Part shown: positions 1 through 8,294 of the stretch, piece after piece
Position numbering within the stretch: position 1 is the stretch's first letter
How the letters are laid out: the number at the start of each line of letters is the position of its first letter
From: CBDCYH01 sp965224105
Lineage (GTDB): Bacteria; Bacteroidota; Rhodothermia; Rhodothermales; JABDKH01
DNA: 64,000 bases
Reading direction: 5' to 3'
Assembly: GCA_965224105.1 (NCBI GenBank)
Contig: CBDCYH010000002.1
Coordinates: 1,798,001 to 1,862,000, forward strand
Translations under genes and position numbers: made by a program
Notes under the pieces: model-generated
The model's database searches: none
The model's input: only the letters and a program-made list of their open reading frames with translations
Told to the model about the DNA's origin: nothing

Positions 1-354
1 GATTACTCCATTGCCGGTTCGATCGCAGTTGTTATCGGACTAACGTTCGCCGCTGTGTTTCTTTTCTCACCCCTCGACGGACTCATTGTGCAAAACATCC
101 GCAAAGAAAAACGGCGGATCGGGTTTGGGGAAAAATTGCTCGCCATTCATCTTATCCAGCATGAAGGGCTACCGGAGGAGGAGCGAGAAAACCGCGAGAT
201 ACACTTGCAGGAGCACCTCAACTGGGACGAGTCTTTTGCCGAAGACGTAGTGGCGTTGGCATTGCGCAATGGCAACGTTCTGCGGGAGGGTCCCATGCTG
301 GTCCTCACCGACTCCGGTCGCGAGCTGGCCACGTCTAGCGTTGTTGATCCCTGA
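1..354 (+). CDS. Metal ABC transporter permease (ABC-3 family), C-terminal part with winged-helix-like tail
   Basis: The reading frame is open from base 1, so only the last 117 codons are present. It begins in a hydrophobic helix and continues into a FLFSP-DGL motif, the usual end of the last membrane helix in ABC-3 (ZnuB/TroC/MntB) Zn/Mn/Fe permeases. About 80 charged cytoplasmic residues follow, ending in VLTDSGRELA, which looks like the wing of a small winged-helix (DtxR-like) domain; such tails are known in some TroC/TroD-type permeases. A GTG at 55 could be mistaken for the start, but the upstream codons continue the membrane helix. The metal cannot be told from this piece. The family is inferred from a short stretch. 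Confidence 0.6.
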   Translation, partial: DYSIAGSIAVVIGLTFAAVFLFSPLDGLIVQNIRKEKRRIGFGEKLLAIHLIQHEGLPEEERENREIHLQEHLNWDESFAEDVVALALRNGNVLREGPMLVLTDSGRELATSSVVDP

Positions 355-391
355 GTTTGGCTCGACGGTCCGACAGGAAGAATCAGCAGAC

Positions 392-420
392 AAAAAAAGC
401 CCCGCCAAAATTGACGGGGC
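392..420 (-). terminator. Rho-independent terminator of the zapA/6S unit
   Basis: On the minus strand a GC-rich hairpin (399-420: 6 bp, one C-A mismatch, one more pair, 6-base AT-rich loop) is followed by seven T residues (398-392). The plus strand has no T run after the hairpin, so it acts on the minus strand. It closes the structured region behind zapA. Confidence 0.8.
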
Positions 421-567
421 CATAGTCATTGCCACAGCGCGAGTACGAAGAACCTCTTCATACCACGGTGGGCGCCGCTCGCTTTCTTCCACCTTCCACG
501 GTTTGTAGTACACGTCTACAATCTCTTGCGAGTGTGGCCTGATGTCCAAAGGCGAAGGATGGCTCCC
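392..567 (-). ncRNA. ssrS: Structured RNA behind zapA, 6S RNA candidate
   Basis: About 175 bases between zapA and an intrinsic terminator hold no convincing gene but strong long-range pairing. The 5' segment GGGAGCCAT (567-559 on the minus strand) pairs with ATGGCCCC (423-416) through 8 bp and one bulged A, using the left arm of the terminator. Further in, GCCACA pairs with TGTGGC, and GGTGG with CCACC closes an inner hairpin. A closing stem, open middle and terminal stem at about 180 nt is the 6S RNA plan, and 6S genes often sit next to zapA. 6S RNA binds sigma-70 RNA polymerase. The identity rests on position and hand folding only. A weak ORF in the same stretch is discussed under rejected items. 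Confidence 0.45.
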
Positions 568-615
568 AATGTAAAATTGTTAGGTTCTTACATTGTGCGC
601 TGTGACAAAGAGCAC

Positions 616-903
616 CTAGACGCTCACTACGGCGTCCAGGGTATCGTGTAATTCCTCGAGATTGGAAGATACGGTATTTTCAATTTCCTGCAGCGCCGCC
701 TGCGCAGAATAAAGTTCATCCGTAACAGCAAGGGCGGTAATGATCGCCGCGGTAATATCCGATTGGTCCGGATGCGCATCCAGAAACGCGCGGATCCGCG
801 TATCTAGATAGTCCGCCATCTCCTGCGTCCGGTCGATATCCGCCGCGTTAACCCGCAACGAATATTCTTTGTGCAGAATCCTGACCTTAATGGAGTGATC
901 CAC
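616..903 (-). CDS. zapA: Cell division protein ZapA
   Basis: The 95-residue product has the ZapA plan: an N-terminal beta segment (SIKVRILHKEYSLRV), a short helix with DYLDTRIRAF, and a long C-terminal coiled coil. ZapA binds FtsZ and bundles its filaments at the division site. Length fits the family (about 90-110 residues). It lies 2 bases after the preceding coiled-coil gene and is the last protein gene of the pheS-pheT group, which suggests cotranscription. The 3' flank carries the 6S RNA candidate. Confidence 0.88.
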   Translation of the reverse strand: MDHSIKVRILHKEYSLRVNAADIDRTQEMADYLDTRIRAFLDAHPDQSDITAAIITALAVTDELYSAQAALQEIENTVSSNLEELHDTLDAVVSV

Positions 904-905
904 AG

Positions 906-1151
906 CTACGCCTCCATTTTTTCGAGGTACATATCAATCGACGAAATGAAATGCTGGATTTTCTTGCGAGCAGCATCACGATCGCCGTCAGTAGTCACCA
1001 GGCCGGGCTGCTGGCCGTCGGCCGTCCGCTCCCAAAGAACTTTCAAACTCTCAAGTAGCTGTTCGTTTTCCTGTCGCAATCGCTCAAGTTCGCCAGTTGC
1101 CTTTTCAACTTTTTCCTTGAGTGATACAAATTGTTCGCTGAAGTCGGTCAT
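906..1151 (-). CDS. Small coiled-coil protein between pheT and zapA
   Basis: An 81-residue charged protein, starting MTDFSEQF. Residues 5-45 form a heptad-rich coiled coil and the C-terminus is a second amphipathic helix. Small coiled-coil genes commonly sit between pheT and zapA in this phylum; a ZapB-like role in division is possible but I recognise no diagnostic motif. A TTG at 1181 would add ten residues and bring the start to within 8 bases of pheT; I prefer ATG 1151. Real gene likely, function unknown. Confidence 0.7.
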   Translation of the reverse strand: MTDFSEQFVSLKEKVEKATGELERLRQENEQLLESLKVLWERTADGQQPGLVTTDGDRDAARKKIQHFISSIDMYLEKMEA

Positions 1152-1186
1152 TTGAGCCGGAGGTGATGCGTGACGCTTCAATATAA

Positions 1187-3646
1187 CTACTGCCGCAGTT
1201 CAGCCCCAAACTGCTGTTCAAGCGCTGCAATAATCTTTTTGATTGACTTGTCGACCTCCGCGTCGCGAAGCGTCCGGTTCGCGGCATAGGTGAGGCCGAA
1301 CGCCAGGCTCTTCCTGCCGTCGACCACGCCCTTTCCGGCGTAGACGTCAAAGAGACGCACGTCGGCAAGCAATTTCCCGCCCGCATTTCTAATTGCTGAT
1401 TCAGCTGCGGACGCGGGTGTTGCAGACTCTACAACCACTGCCAAGTCTCGTTCCACCGTCGGGAATCGACTGACCGATGTATACTTCGTAACACCCGATG
1501 GCGCCTTTTCGAGGAGCAGACTCAAATTAAGCTCAGCGAAGAACACCGGAGCTTTCAGGTTTGCAGCTGCGAGTAACTTCGGATTGAGTACGCCGGCCAG
1601 CCCCGCATGTCTGCCGCCAAGAGCAATGCTGATAGCCGGGTTTGCTATCGTGGCAGGCACAGGATGTTGCGAGTATTCAGCTGCTATTCCAAGCTTCTCG
1701 AAAATCCGGTCCGCGATACCCTTCACATCAAAGAGATCAAACGGATTTGCCGATCGGTCCCATGCGGCTTCCGGCCTTTCCCCTGCAAGGCATATGAGCA
1801 GGCTCTCGTGCTCGATGTATCCGGGTATTAGTGAGTTACGGTGCTGCCCCTTCCTGAACACATGTCCTAATTCGAAAAAACGCACGCCCTTCTGACCGTG
1901 GTTGAAATTGAACGCGACCGCAGAAACAGCCCGTGCCAGCAGGCAAGGCCGAAGTGTCGTCATTCCACGATTGATCGCGTTCGCTGTGTCTACCACGTCT
2001 CCAAACATCTCATCACCAAACATGGCCCGGTCGTTGTAGACGGATGCATCTTCGGAAGAAAGAAGGCTGTTCGTCACAATTTCCATGAAACCGCAACCGG
2101 ATAGCAGTGACCTTATCTGGTCGCGCTTGTCCACGCTCGAGTCGGGTGGCAGGGAAGGGATAGACACGGATGCTGGCTCCGGGATCTTGTCGAACCCGTG
2201 CAGCCTGATCACTTCCTCGATGAGATCAATTTCTCGCGACACATCGGGCCGGAACGAGGGCACTTTGCAAAAAAGTTCGTCGCCTTGTTCGGTTATGTCA
2301 AAGCCAATGCCGGAAAGGAGCCGAACGATTTCCTCTTTAGCGATCGGCACACCCGTAATTCGGGCAACGCGCGAAACGCGCATGCGAACGGGTTCGCGTT
2401 CTGGCTGCGGGATTCTTACATCAACTATTCCCGGTACCAGCTTGCCCCCACCAATCTCGGCAATCAGCTCTGCAGCCCGCCTCGCCGCCCACGCCTGGCC
2501 TTCCGTGTCGACACCACGCTCAAACCGGTAGGACGCATCCGTCTGGATGTCCAACTCTTTGGCAAAACGCCGCGTAAGCGACGGATCAAAGTAAGCACTC
2601 TCCAGCAAAACGGTTGTTGTCGAATCGCTTACCTCAGAGTTGGCGCCGCCCATGATCCCGGCGATAGCTATCTCGCCCTCACCATCACAAATCATGGGTG
2701 CCCCGACCGACAGTTTGTGCTCTTTTCCGTCAAGAGTCACGAAAGTCTTTGTCGTCTCCGTTGTCTTGACCCGGATCTCTTTTCCTCTGATGAGATCGTA
2801 GTCAAAAGCGTGCAGGGGCTGGCCACACTCGTACATCACGTAGTTGGTAACATCTACGACGTTGTTAATTGGTCGCAAACCGACGGAAGTGAGCCGCGCT
2901 TGTATCCAGTCTGGAGACGGTCCGATCGTTACATCCGTAACAGCCATTGCAACATACCGGTAGCAGGCTTCTGGCGAATCAATCGCTACGGAAATCATCT
3001 CGTCAAGATCTTTACCGGTCGACGCCCCGCTAAGCCGTGGGCGCTTCAGGTTGGCGGAGGCAAGCGTCGCAACATCTCTGGCAACACCAATGTGGGAGAT
3101 AGCGTCCGGGCGATTGGGGGTAATGGCGATGTCAAGGACGTGATCGCGCGACGGATGCTTGCGTCTGTCGAGGTAGTCGGCGAGAGGTTCACCGACAGCC
3201 GCATCAGATTCCAAAACTAGAATGCCGGTGTGGTCTTTGCCAAGCCCGAGTTCGTCTTCAGCGCAGATCATCCCGTGGGAGGGGACCCCGCGAAGTTTGC
3301 TCTTCTTGATCTTCAACTGAACCGGCTCACCGCTCTTGTCTGTCACGACTACCGTACTGCCAATGGTCGCGACGGCCACTTGTTGGTGCACGGCAACATT
3401 TGATGCACCGCAAACAATCGAAAGGGGCTCGTCGCCGCCAATCGTGACCTGGCACACGCGGAGTTTGTCTGCGTCCGGGTGTGGCTGCACGTCCAGCACC
3501 TGCCCGACGACGATTCCGTCCAGGTTTATCCCGGTCTGAATAATTTCCTCTACCTCCAGACCACTCATAGTGAGCGCATCCGCTAACGCGCCAACGTCGT
3601 AAGGATGGTCGACGTATTCCCGTAGCCAGCTGGTACTAATTTTCAT
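1187..3646 (-). CDS. pheT: Phenylalanyl-tRNA synthetase beta subunit
   Basis: Charges tRNA-Phe as an alpha2-beta2 enzyme with PheS. The 819 residues follow the full bacterial beta layout: N-terminal segment, EMAP/OB-type tRNA-binding domain at about 40-150 (GIVVGQV, HPDADKLRVC), the B3/B4 editing region, B5, the catalytic-like core, and the FDX-ACB anticodon-binding domain over the last 95 residues (RFPTVERDLAVVV). The ATG start at 3646 gives the standard MKISTSWLREYV opening. It begins 8 bases after pheS stops, so the two are cotranscribed. Confidence 0.98.
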   Translation of the reverse strand: MKISTSWLREYVDHPYDVGALADALTMSGLEVEEIIQTGINLDGIVVGQVLDVQPHPDADKLRVCQVTIGGDEPLSIVCGASNVAVHQQVAVATIGSTVVVTDKSGEPVQLKIKKSKLRGVPSHGMICAEDELGLGKDHTGILVLESDAAVGEPLADYLDRRKHPSRDHVLDIAITPNRPDAISHIGVARDVATLASANLKRPRLSGASTGKDLDEMISVAIDSPEACYRYVAMAVTDVTIGPSPDWIQARLTSVGLRPINNVVDVTNYVMYECGQPLHAFDYDLIRGKEIRVKTTETTKTFVTLDGKEHKLSVGAPMICDGEGEIAIAGIMGGANSEVSDSTTTVLLESAYFDPSLTRRFAKELDIQTDASYRFERGVDTEGQAWAARRAAELIAEIGGGKLVPGIVDVRIPQPEREPVRMRVSRVARITGVPIAKEEIVRLLSGIGFDITEQGDELFCKVPSFRPDVSREIDLIEEVIRLHGFDKIPEPASVSIPSLPPDSSVDKRDQIRSLLSGCGFMEIVTNSLLSSEDASVYNDRAMFGDEMFGDVVDTANAINRGMTTLRPCLLARAVSAVAFNFNHGQKGVRFFELGHVFRKGQHRNSLIPGYIEHESLLICLAGERPEAAWDRSANPFDLFDVKGIADRIFEKLGIAAEYSQHPVPATIANPAISIALGGRHAGLAGVLNPKLLAAANLKAPVFFAELNLSLLLEKAPSGVTKYTSVSRFPTVERDLAVVVESATPASAAESAIRNAGGKLLADVRLFDVYAGKGVVDGRKSLAFGLTYAANRTLRDAEVDKSIKKIIAALEQQFGAELRQ

Positions 3647-3654
3647 GACGCGAG

Positions 3655-4668
3655 TTAGTCAAATTGTCGCAGGAATCTAACGTCGTTCTCGAACAGGATC
3701 CGTATGTCGTCGATTTGGTAGCGCAACATGGCAACCCGGTCGATGCCCATGCCGAACGCAAAACCTGAGTAAATTTCGGGATCAATGTTTACTGCTTCCA
3801 GGACGTTCGGGTCTACCATGCCGCATCCGAGGATCTCCATCCACCGTCCGCCGCCCGGGAGGGAGTTGTCCTCCCACCAAAAATCGACCTCGGCGCTAGG
3901 TTCTGTGAAAGGGAAGAAGCTTGGCCGGAGTCGCATTTTCGTTTGCGGTCCGAAGATAGCCTGCGCAAATAGTCGGAGCGTTTGTTTCAGGTCGGCGAAG
4001 GTCACGCCTTTGTCTACGTACAGCCCTTCGAGTTGGTTGAAGAAGCAGTACGACTTGTAAGAGATGGTCTCGTTGCGATAGACACGGCCCGGGATCACCA
4101 CGCGGATCGGAGGCTTTTGCTTGAGCATGGTCCGAATCTGGACAGGCGACGTGTGTGTCCTGAGGAGCACGTTCTCTTTTTCCCCGTCGTTGACCTCCAC
4201 GAAAAGTGTGTCTTGCATGTCGCGCGCGGGATGGTCGGGAGGGAAGTTGAGTGCGGTGAAATTGTGCCAGTCATCCTCAATCTCCGGTCCGTCTGCAACA
4301 GTGAAGCCCATCTTCTGAAAGATGTTGACCATGTGGTTGCGAGCCTGGGTAACGGGGTGGAGTCTGCCGGATGGAACGGGGCGACCTGGTAGCGAGACAT
4401 CGATTGCTGATGTGGCTTGCGCGTCCGTGGCGGTGGTTGCAGAGTTCTTTGCCTCATCGAGTCTTTCCTGTACGCGCTGCTTCAGGACGTTAATGGTCTG
4501 GCCGAACTTTTTGCGCTCGTCGGGGGGAAGGCTCGGGATCACCTTCATTGCTTCCGTGATCCGTCCCCGCTTCTTTCCGATGAACGCGATGCGAAACTCT
4601 TCCTGCTTATCGCTCGAGCCAAGGTCGGCATCTTCGATTTCGCGTCTTATTTGTTCTATGTCAACCAT
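3655..4668 (-). CDS. pheS: Phenylalanyl-tRNA synthetase alpha subunit
   Basis: Catalytic subunit of PheRS, class II. 337 residues, normal length. An N-terminal coiled coil (about 1-90) is followed by the class II core: HPVTQARNHM, GPEIEDDWHNF, DTLFV, LLRTHTSPVQIR (motif 2), and GFAFGMGIDR (motif 3) near the C-terminus. It stands just before pheT. It is separated from rplT by an intrinsic terminator (4689-4723), so expression may depend on read-through or on a promoter in the short gap. Confidence 0.98.
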   Translation of the reverse strand: MVDIEQIRREIEDADLGSSDKQEEFRIAFIGKKRGRITEAMKVIPSLPPDERKKFGQTINVLKQRVQERLDEAKNSATTATDAQATSAIDVSLPGRPVPSGRLHPVTQARNHMVNIFQKMGFTVADGPEIEDDWHNFTALNFPPDHPARDMQDTLFVEVNDGEKENVLLRTHTSPVQIRTMLKQKPPIRVVIPGRVYRNETISYKSYCFFNQLEGLYVDKGVTFADLKQTLRLFAQAIFGPQTKMRLRPSFFPFTEPSAEVDFWWEDNSLPGGGRWMEILGCGMVDPNVLEAVNIDPEIYSGFAFGMGIDRVAMLRYQIDDIRILFENDVRFLRQFD

Positions 4669-4688
4669 CGGGGGTCTCTTTGCAGTAC

Positions 4689-4723
4689 AAAAAACCCGCC
4701 TCGCGCTTCAGCGCGGGCGGGTT
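4689..4723 (-). terminator. Intrinsic terminator or attenuator between rplT and pheS
   Basis: On the minus strand an 8-bp stem (AACCCGCC/GGCGGGTT) plus a 5-bp CGCGC extension, one bulged base and a TGAA loop is followed by six T residues. It sits after rplT and 21 bases before the pheS start codon. E. coli controls pheST by attenuation at this same junction through a Phe-rich leader peptide. Here the only short ORF in the gap (MSLRTRPR) has no Phe, so a plain terminator or a different attenuation mechanism is more likely. Confidence 0.85.
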
Positions 4724-4755
4724 CGCAATGACATCAATATACGGTAGTTACCGCC

Positions 4756-5100
4756 CTACGCAGAAGCCTTAACGACCTCGGCAAAAGCCTCGGGGTCGTG
4801 CACTGCAAGGTCGGCCAGGACTTTTCGGTTCAGCTCAATCTCGGACGCGTGCAGCGCGCCCATCAGCTTCGAATACGTGGTGCCATTTAGTCTCGCAGCT
4901 GCATTGATTCGGGTAATCCACAATCTGCGGAACTGGCGCTTGCGCTGCCGGCGGTCGCGATACGCGTATTGGAGTGACTTGTCGACCGCATGCTTGGCGA
5001 CGGTGTAAATAGTGCCGCGACGGCCCCAGTAACCCTTGGCCATCTGGAGGACCTTGCGTCTTCGCTTCCGTGATGCGACTCTGTTCTTGGCGCGTGGCAT
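4756..5100 (-). CDS. rplT: 50S ribosomal protein L20
   Basis: 114 residues, canonical L20: opens MPRAKNRVASRKRRRK, with the basic N-terminal extension that threads into 23S rRNA and the conserved GYWGRR and RLWITRINAAAR segments. Essential for early 50S assembly and, in several bacteria, an autogenous repressor of its own operon. Lies 35 bases after rpmI in the infC-rpmI-rplT cluster. Confidence 0.99.
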   Translation of the reverse strand: MPRAKNRVASRKRRRKVLQMAKGYWGRRGTIYTVAKHAVDKSLQYAYRDRRQRKRQFRRLWITRINAAARLNGTTYSKLMGALHASEIELNRKVLADLAVHDPEAFAEVVKASA

Positions 5101-5135
5101 TAATCTCTTCCTTCGTTCGTGATTAGCGCAATGGC

Positions 5136-5330
5136 TTACGTGCTGATCATCCGCTTCGCTCGCCTCTCATCGGCCGGGTCTACTATCGTTCCCTTCCGCA
5201 AGTTGCGCTTCCGCTTCTGTGACTTCTTCGTAAGAATGTGGCTGGCAAACGCTTTCTTCCGCTTCACCTTGCCCGTACCAGTAAGCGAAAAACGCTTCTT
5301 GGCGCCACTGTTGGATTTCATCTTTGGCAT
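5136..5330 (-). CDS. rpmI: 50S ribosomal protein L35
   Basis: 64 residues, canonical L35: MPKMKSNSGAKKRFSLTGTG, a basic middle and a lysine/arginine-rich C-terminus. A small 50S protein. It follows infC after a 155-base spacer with two hairpins, in the place where L20-responsive translational control acts in enterobacteria and firmicutes. Confidence 0.98.
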   Translation of the reverse strand: MPKMKSNSGAKKRFSLTGTGKVKRKKAFASHILTKKSQKRKRNLRKGTIVDPADERRAKRMIST

Positions 5331-5485
5331 TCTGCCTGTCGCTTGAAGGCGATTTCTCGCCGTGACTCAGCCATCGCTGGCCGAAAAACCATTGCAAACC
5401 ACTAAAATACGGCGACAGACCGTCAGGCGCAATCGCCGTTATCGGTGAGACTCGCCAGGCAGACCAAGATTCTGTGAAGTGACTC
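5331..5485 (-). promoter_or_regulatory. Structured spacer upstream of rpmI, possible L20-responsive leader
   Basis: The infC-rpmI spacer is long for a tight operon and holds two inverted repeats on the minus strand. ACGGCGA/TCGCCGT (5439-5433 with 5415-5409) is a 7-bp stem around 17 bases. GGCGA-GAAA-TCGCC (5361-5348) is a GNRA-capped hairpin about 17 bases before the rpmI ATG. L20 represses rpmI-rplT by binding a structured leader here in E. coli. I see structure in the right place but cannot match a known leader motif by eye. Confidence 0.35.
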
Positions 5486-6037
5486 TTAGCCCTTCTTGCT
5501 CTTGTTCGGAGCCAGGATGGTGGTCATCCGGCGGCCTTCCATCTTAGGCGCCTGGTCAATCTTGGCAATGTCCTGCAACTCCTCAATAAAGCGGTGGAGG
5601 ATCTGCATCCCGTGATCTTTATACACGATGTCCCTGCCTCGAAACTGCACATACGCCCGCACCTTATCTCCGTGCTCTAGAAACTCCCGCGCGTGCTTCG
5701 TCTTGAAATTGAAATCGTGGGTGTCGGTGTGGGGGCGGAACCGCACCTCCTTCAGCGCAATCGTGTGAGACTTCTTACGCTGCTCCTTCTCTTTCTTTTG
5801 CTGCTCGTATCGATACTTTCCGTAGTCGATAATCTTGCACACCGGTGGGTCGGCGTTCGGGGAGATTTCAACTAGATCCAGACCTCGATCTTCGGCTAGT
5901 CTAAGAGCGTCCTCGATTGGATACGTCCCGTGCTTCCCCTCAGGGTCCACGACACGTACGACGCTCGCATTAATATTGTCATTAACTCTAGTCCTGTCGC
6001 GCTGCGGTGCACGCTGGTGTCGACGAGGTATGGCCAT
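5486..6037 (-). CDS. infC: Translation initiation factor IF-3
   Basis: Binds the 30S subunit, checks initiator tRNA and start codon, and blocks 50S joining. 183 residues with an N-terminal domain (RVNDNINASVVRVVD, LDLVEISPNADPPVCKIIDYGK), a basic linker (EQQKKEKEQRKK) and a C-terminal domain (KEVRFRPHTDTHDFNFK, VYVQFRGR-like strand, PKMEGRRMTTIL). The start used is ATG, not the AUU of E. coli. Lies downstream of thrS after a 136-base gap that contains the 7-bp hairpin AACCGAC-CAAT-GTCGGTT (minus-strand reading, 6140-6123). Confidence 0.98.
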   Translation of the reverse strand: MAIPRRHQRAPQRDRTRVNDNINASVVRVVDPEGKHGTYPIEDALRLAEDRGLDLVEISPNADPPVCKIIDYGKYRYEQQKKEKEQRKKSHTIALKEVRFRPHTDTHDFNFKTKHAREFLEHGDKVRAYVQFRGRDIVYKDHGMQILHRFIEELQDIAKIDQAPKMEGRRMTTILAPNKSKKG

Positions 6038-6173
6038 TCACTATTCTCTTTGTTATACATATTCGTGTATCGACATCATCAGCATGAATAAAACCAGCTT
6101 CCGATGCCGTGTCGGCTACAATAACCGACATTGGTCGGTTCCAACCAAATAATTCAAGGCAATGCTTGAACCA

Positions 6174-8117
6174 TTACGAACTCCGGAAGGCAGACGAAAT
6201 GTCAGCCTCCAGGTGCTCAACGAAAGAAGCTACAGACATCGTGCCGAGTTCGCCGGAACCATGCTTCCGGATACTCACCTGGCCACCACTTGCCTCCCTC
6301 TCGCCCACAATAGCCATATAGGGAATCTTCTGGGTTTCCGCACCGCGGATTTTGTAACCAACCTTCTCGTTCCTCAAATCAACATGTACTCGGAATGCGG
6401 ATAACTCCCTGGCCACGTGTTCACCATACTCCTCAAACTGCTGGCTTACCGGGATAATCTCAACCTGGATGGGGGCCAGCCAGGTTTTGAAATTACCGCC
6501 GGTGTGCTCGATTAGCACTCCAATAAACCGCTCGAGCGACCCGAACGGCGCGCGGTGGATCATCACCGGACGGTGCTTCTGATTGTCTTCTCCGACATAA
6601 CTGATATCAAACCTTTCAGGCAGGACGTAATCCAACTGCACTGTACCCAGCTGCCATTCTCGACCGATGGCATCTTTTACCATGAAGTCGAGCTTCGGTC
6701 CGTAGAAGGCGGCTTCACCAATCGCATCAACAGCGTCCAATCCCGATTCCTGTGCGGCTTCCCTGATCGCGACCTCCGCCCGATCCCACTGCTCGGGATC
6801 ACCAACGTATTTATCCGTGTCCTGCGGATCCCGCAGCGATACCTGCGCCCGAAAATCGGTGAAGTCCAGTGCGTGCAAAACCGTGAGAGTCAGGTCGATC
6901 GCATTCTTGAACTCATCCTTCACCTGGTCCGGCGTACAGAAAATGTGGGCGTCGTCCTGCGTAAACCCACGTACGCGCGTGAGCCCACCCAGCTCGCCCG
7001 ACTGCTCATACCGGTAAACCGTTCCGAACTCGGCGTACCGCACCGGTAGGTCGCGATACGAATGCGGACTGGAATCATATATCTCGATGTGATGGGGACA
7101 ATTCATGGGCTTGAGCAGGTATCCGCTGTCCTCGTCCTCGAGCATCGCCGGGAATTGGCTATCCTGGTAATACGGATAATGGCCACTCGTTTTGAATAGC
7201 TCCAATTTCCCAATGTGCGGAGTAACCACAGGCTCGTAGCCACGCTTCACCTGCTCCTGCCGGAGAAATTCGGCGAGCGTCTCACGCAAACGCGCTCCCT
7301 TCGGAAGCCACATCGGCAAACCCGGGCCAACCTTTTTGCTGAACGTGAACAGCTCCAGCTCCTTGCCAAGCTTGCGATGATCCCGCTGTCGAGCCAGCTC
7401 CATCATCTCGAGAAAATCGTCCAGCTCTTTCTTCTTCGGAAAACTGATGCCGTAAATCCGCGTCAACTGCGCTCGACTTTCATCGCCGCGCCAGTACGCC
7501 CCAGCAACGTTCAACAGCTTCGGATACTTGATGGGCTTGGTGCTGGGGATGTGCGGCCCACGACACAGGTCAACAAAATTTCCCTGCTGGTAAAACGTGA
7601 TCGTCCCGTCTTCCAGCTCATTGATCAACTCAATCTTGTACTCGTCGCCTTTTTCTTTGAAGTAGCTCAGCGCATCTTCCTTGCTAACGTCTTTGCGAAC
7701 GTACTCTGAGTCGAGCTTGGCGAGCTCTTTCATTTTTGTCTCGATCGCCTCCAGGTCTTCCAGCCCAATGGTGCGCTCCCCGATATCCACGTCATAGTAG
7801 AAGCCGCGATCAATCGCCGGCCCGATTCCGAACTTGACACCCGGATAGAGCTGCTCCAGTGCTTCAGCCAACAAATGCGCAGAAGAATGCCAGAACGCCT
7901 TCTTGCCATCAACATCATTCCAGGTAAGAATGGACACTGATGCATCCTCTTCGATCGGTCTGCCAAGATCACGCACCTCACCGTCGACCTTTACTGCCAA
8001 CGCCTGCCGGGCAAGTCCACTCGAAATGGATTCGGCCACCTGGAGGCCGGTCGCACCGCGCTCATACGATCGCGCGCTGCCGTCGGGAAGGGTTATTCTA
8101 ATTGATGCGTTGCTCAT
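6174..8117 (-). CDS. thrS: Threonyl-tRNA synthetase
   Basis: Class II synthetase with editing; charges tRNA-Thr. The 647 residues hold an N-terminal TGS domain (about 4-65), the second editing domain with HSSAHLLAEAL at about 76-86, the catalytic core with the zinc ligand Cys in MNCPHHIEIY (about 339) and motif 2 RGFTQDDAHIF, and a C-terminal anticodon-binding domain. Start ATG 8117. First protein gene of the thrS-infC-rpmI-rplT-pheST series, a widely conserved order. A tRNA-Val gene with its own terminator lies just upstream. Confidence 0.98.
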   Translation of the reverse strand: MSNASIRITLPDGSARSYERGATGLQVAESISSGLARQALAVKVDGEVRDLGRPIEEDASVSILTWNDVDGKKAFWHSSAHLLAEALEQLYPGVKFGIGPAIDRGFYYDVDIGERTIGLEDLEAIETKMKELAKLDSEYVRKDVSKEDALSYFKEKGDEYKIELINELEDGTITFYQQGNFVDLCRGPHIPSTKPIKYPKLLNVAGAYWRGDESRAQLTRIYGISFPKKKELDDFLEMMELARQRDHRKLGKELELFTFSKKVGPGLPMWLPKGARLRETLAEFLRQEQVKRGYEPVVTPHIGKLELFKTSGHYPYYQDSQFPAMLEDEDSGYLLKPMNCPHHIEIYDSSPHSYRDLPVRYAEFGTVYRYEQSGELGGLTRVRGFTQDDAHIFCTPDQVKDEFKNAIDLTLTVLHALDFTDFRAQVSLRDPQDTDKYVGDPEQWDRAEVAIREAAQESGLDAVDAIGEAAFYGPKLDFMVKDAIGREWQLGTVQLDYVLPERFDISYVGEDNQKHRPVMIHRAPFGSLERFIGVLIEHTGGNFKTWLAPIQVEIIPVSQQFEEYGEHVARELSAFRVHVDLRNEKVGYKIRGAETQKIPYMAIVGEREASGGQVSIRKHGSGELGTMSVASFVEHLEADISSAFRSS

Positions 8118-8171
8118 GTGCGTCTTACGCCGATCGTCAACTTTTGCTCACGCAGCTTCACGGCCGAAAAT

Positions 8172-8202
8172 AAAAAAGGCGCGACTGCAATTGCAGAGCA
8201 CC
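8172..8202 (-). terminator. Terminator directly after tRNA-Val
   Basis: On the minus strand, GGTGC-T-CTGC-AATT-GCAG-TC-GCGCC (8202-8178) folds as a 5 bp plus 4 bp stem with a small internal loop, followed by six T residues (8177-8172). It begins 4 bases past the tRNA end, so it should end the tRNA transcript before thrS. Confidence 0.65.
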
Positions 8203-8205
8203 CGG

Positions 8206-8279
8206 TGGGTCCTAGCGGATTCGAACCACTGACCTCTACGATGTCAACGTAGCGCTCTAACCAACTGAGCTAAGGACCC
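8206..8279 (-). tRNA. tRNA-Val (anticodon GAC)
   Basis: A complete cloverleaf on the minus strand: acceptor GGGTCCT/AGGACCC, D arm GCTC-AGTTGGTTA-GAGC, anticodon stem CTACG/CGTAG with loop TTGACAT giving anticodon GAC (reads GUC), a short variable loop, T arm with GTTCGAATC, and discriminator A. The 3' CCA is not encoded (CCG follows). Confidence 0.96.
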
Positions 8280-8294
8280 TGAAAAGCGAGCGTG

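Noticed and set aside
169..549. A minus-strand 126-codon reading frame behind zapA
   Set aside because: It runs straight through the intrinsic terminator hairpin and T run and into the 3' end of the permease gene; the region is better explained as structured RNA.
2198..3220. A 340-codon plus-strand frame opposite pheT
   Set aside because: It lies wholly inside a complete pheT on the other strand and has no recognisable family.
4669..4755. A pheM-like leader peptide for attenuation of pheST
   Set aside because: The short frame in the gap (MSLRTRPR) has no Phe codons.
6123..6140. Terminator between thrS and infC
   Set aside because: The 7-bp hairpin is followed by mixed sequence with no T run on either strand.
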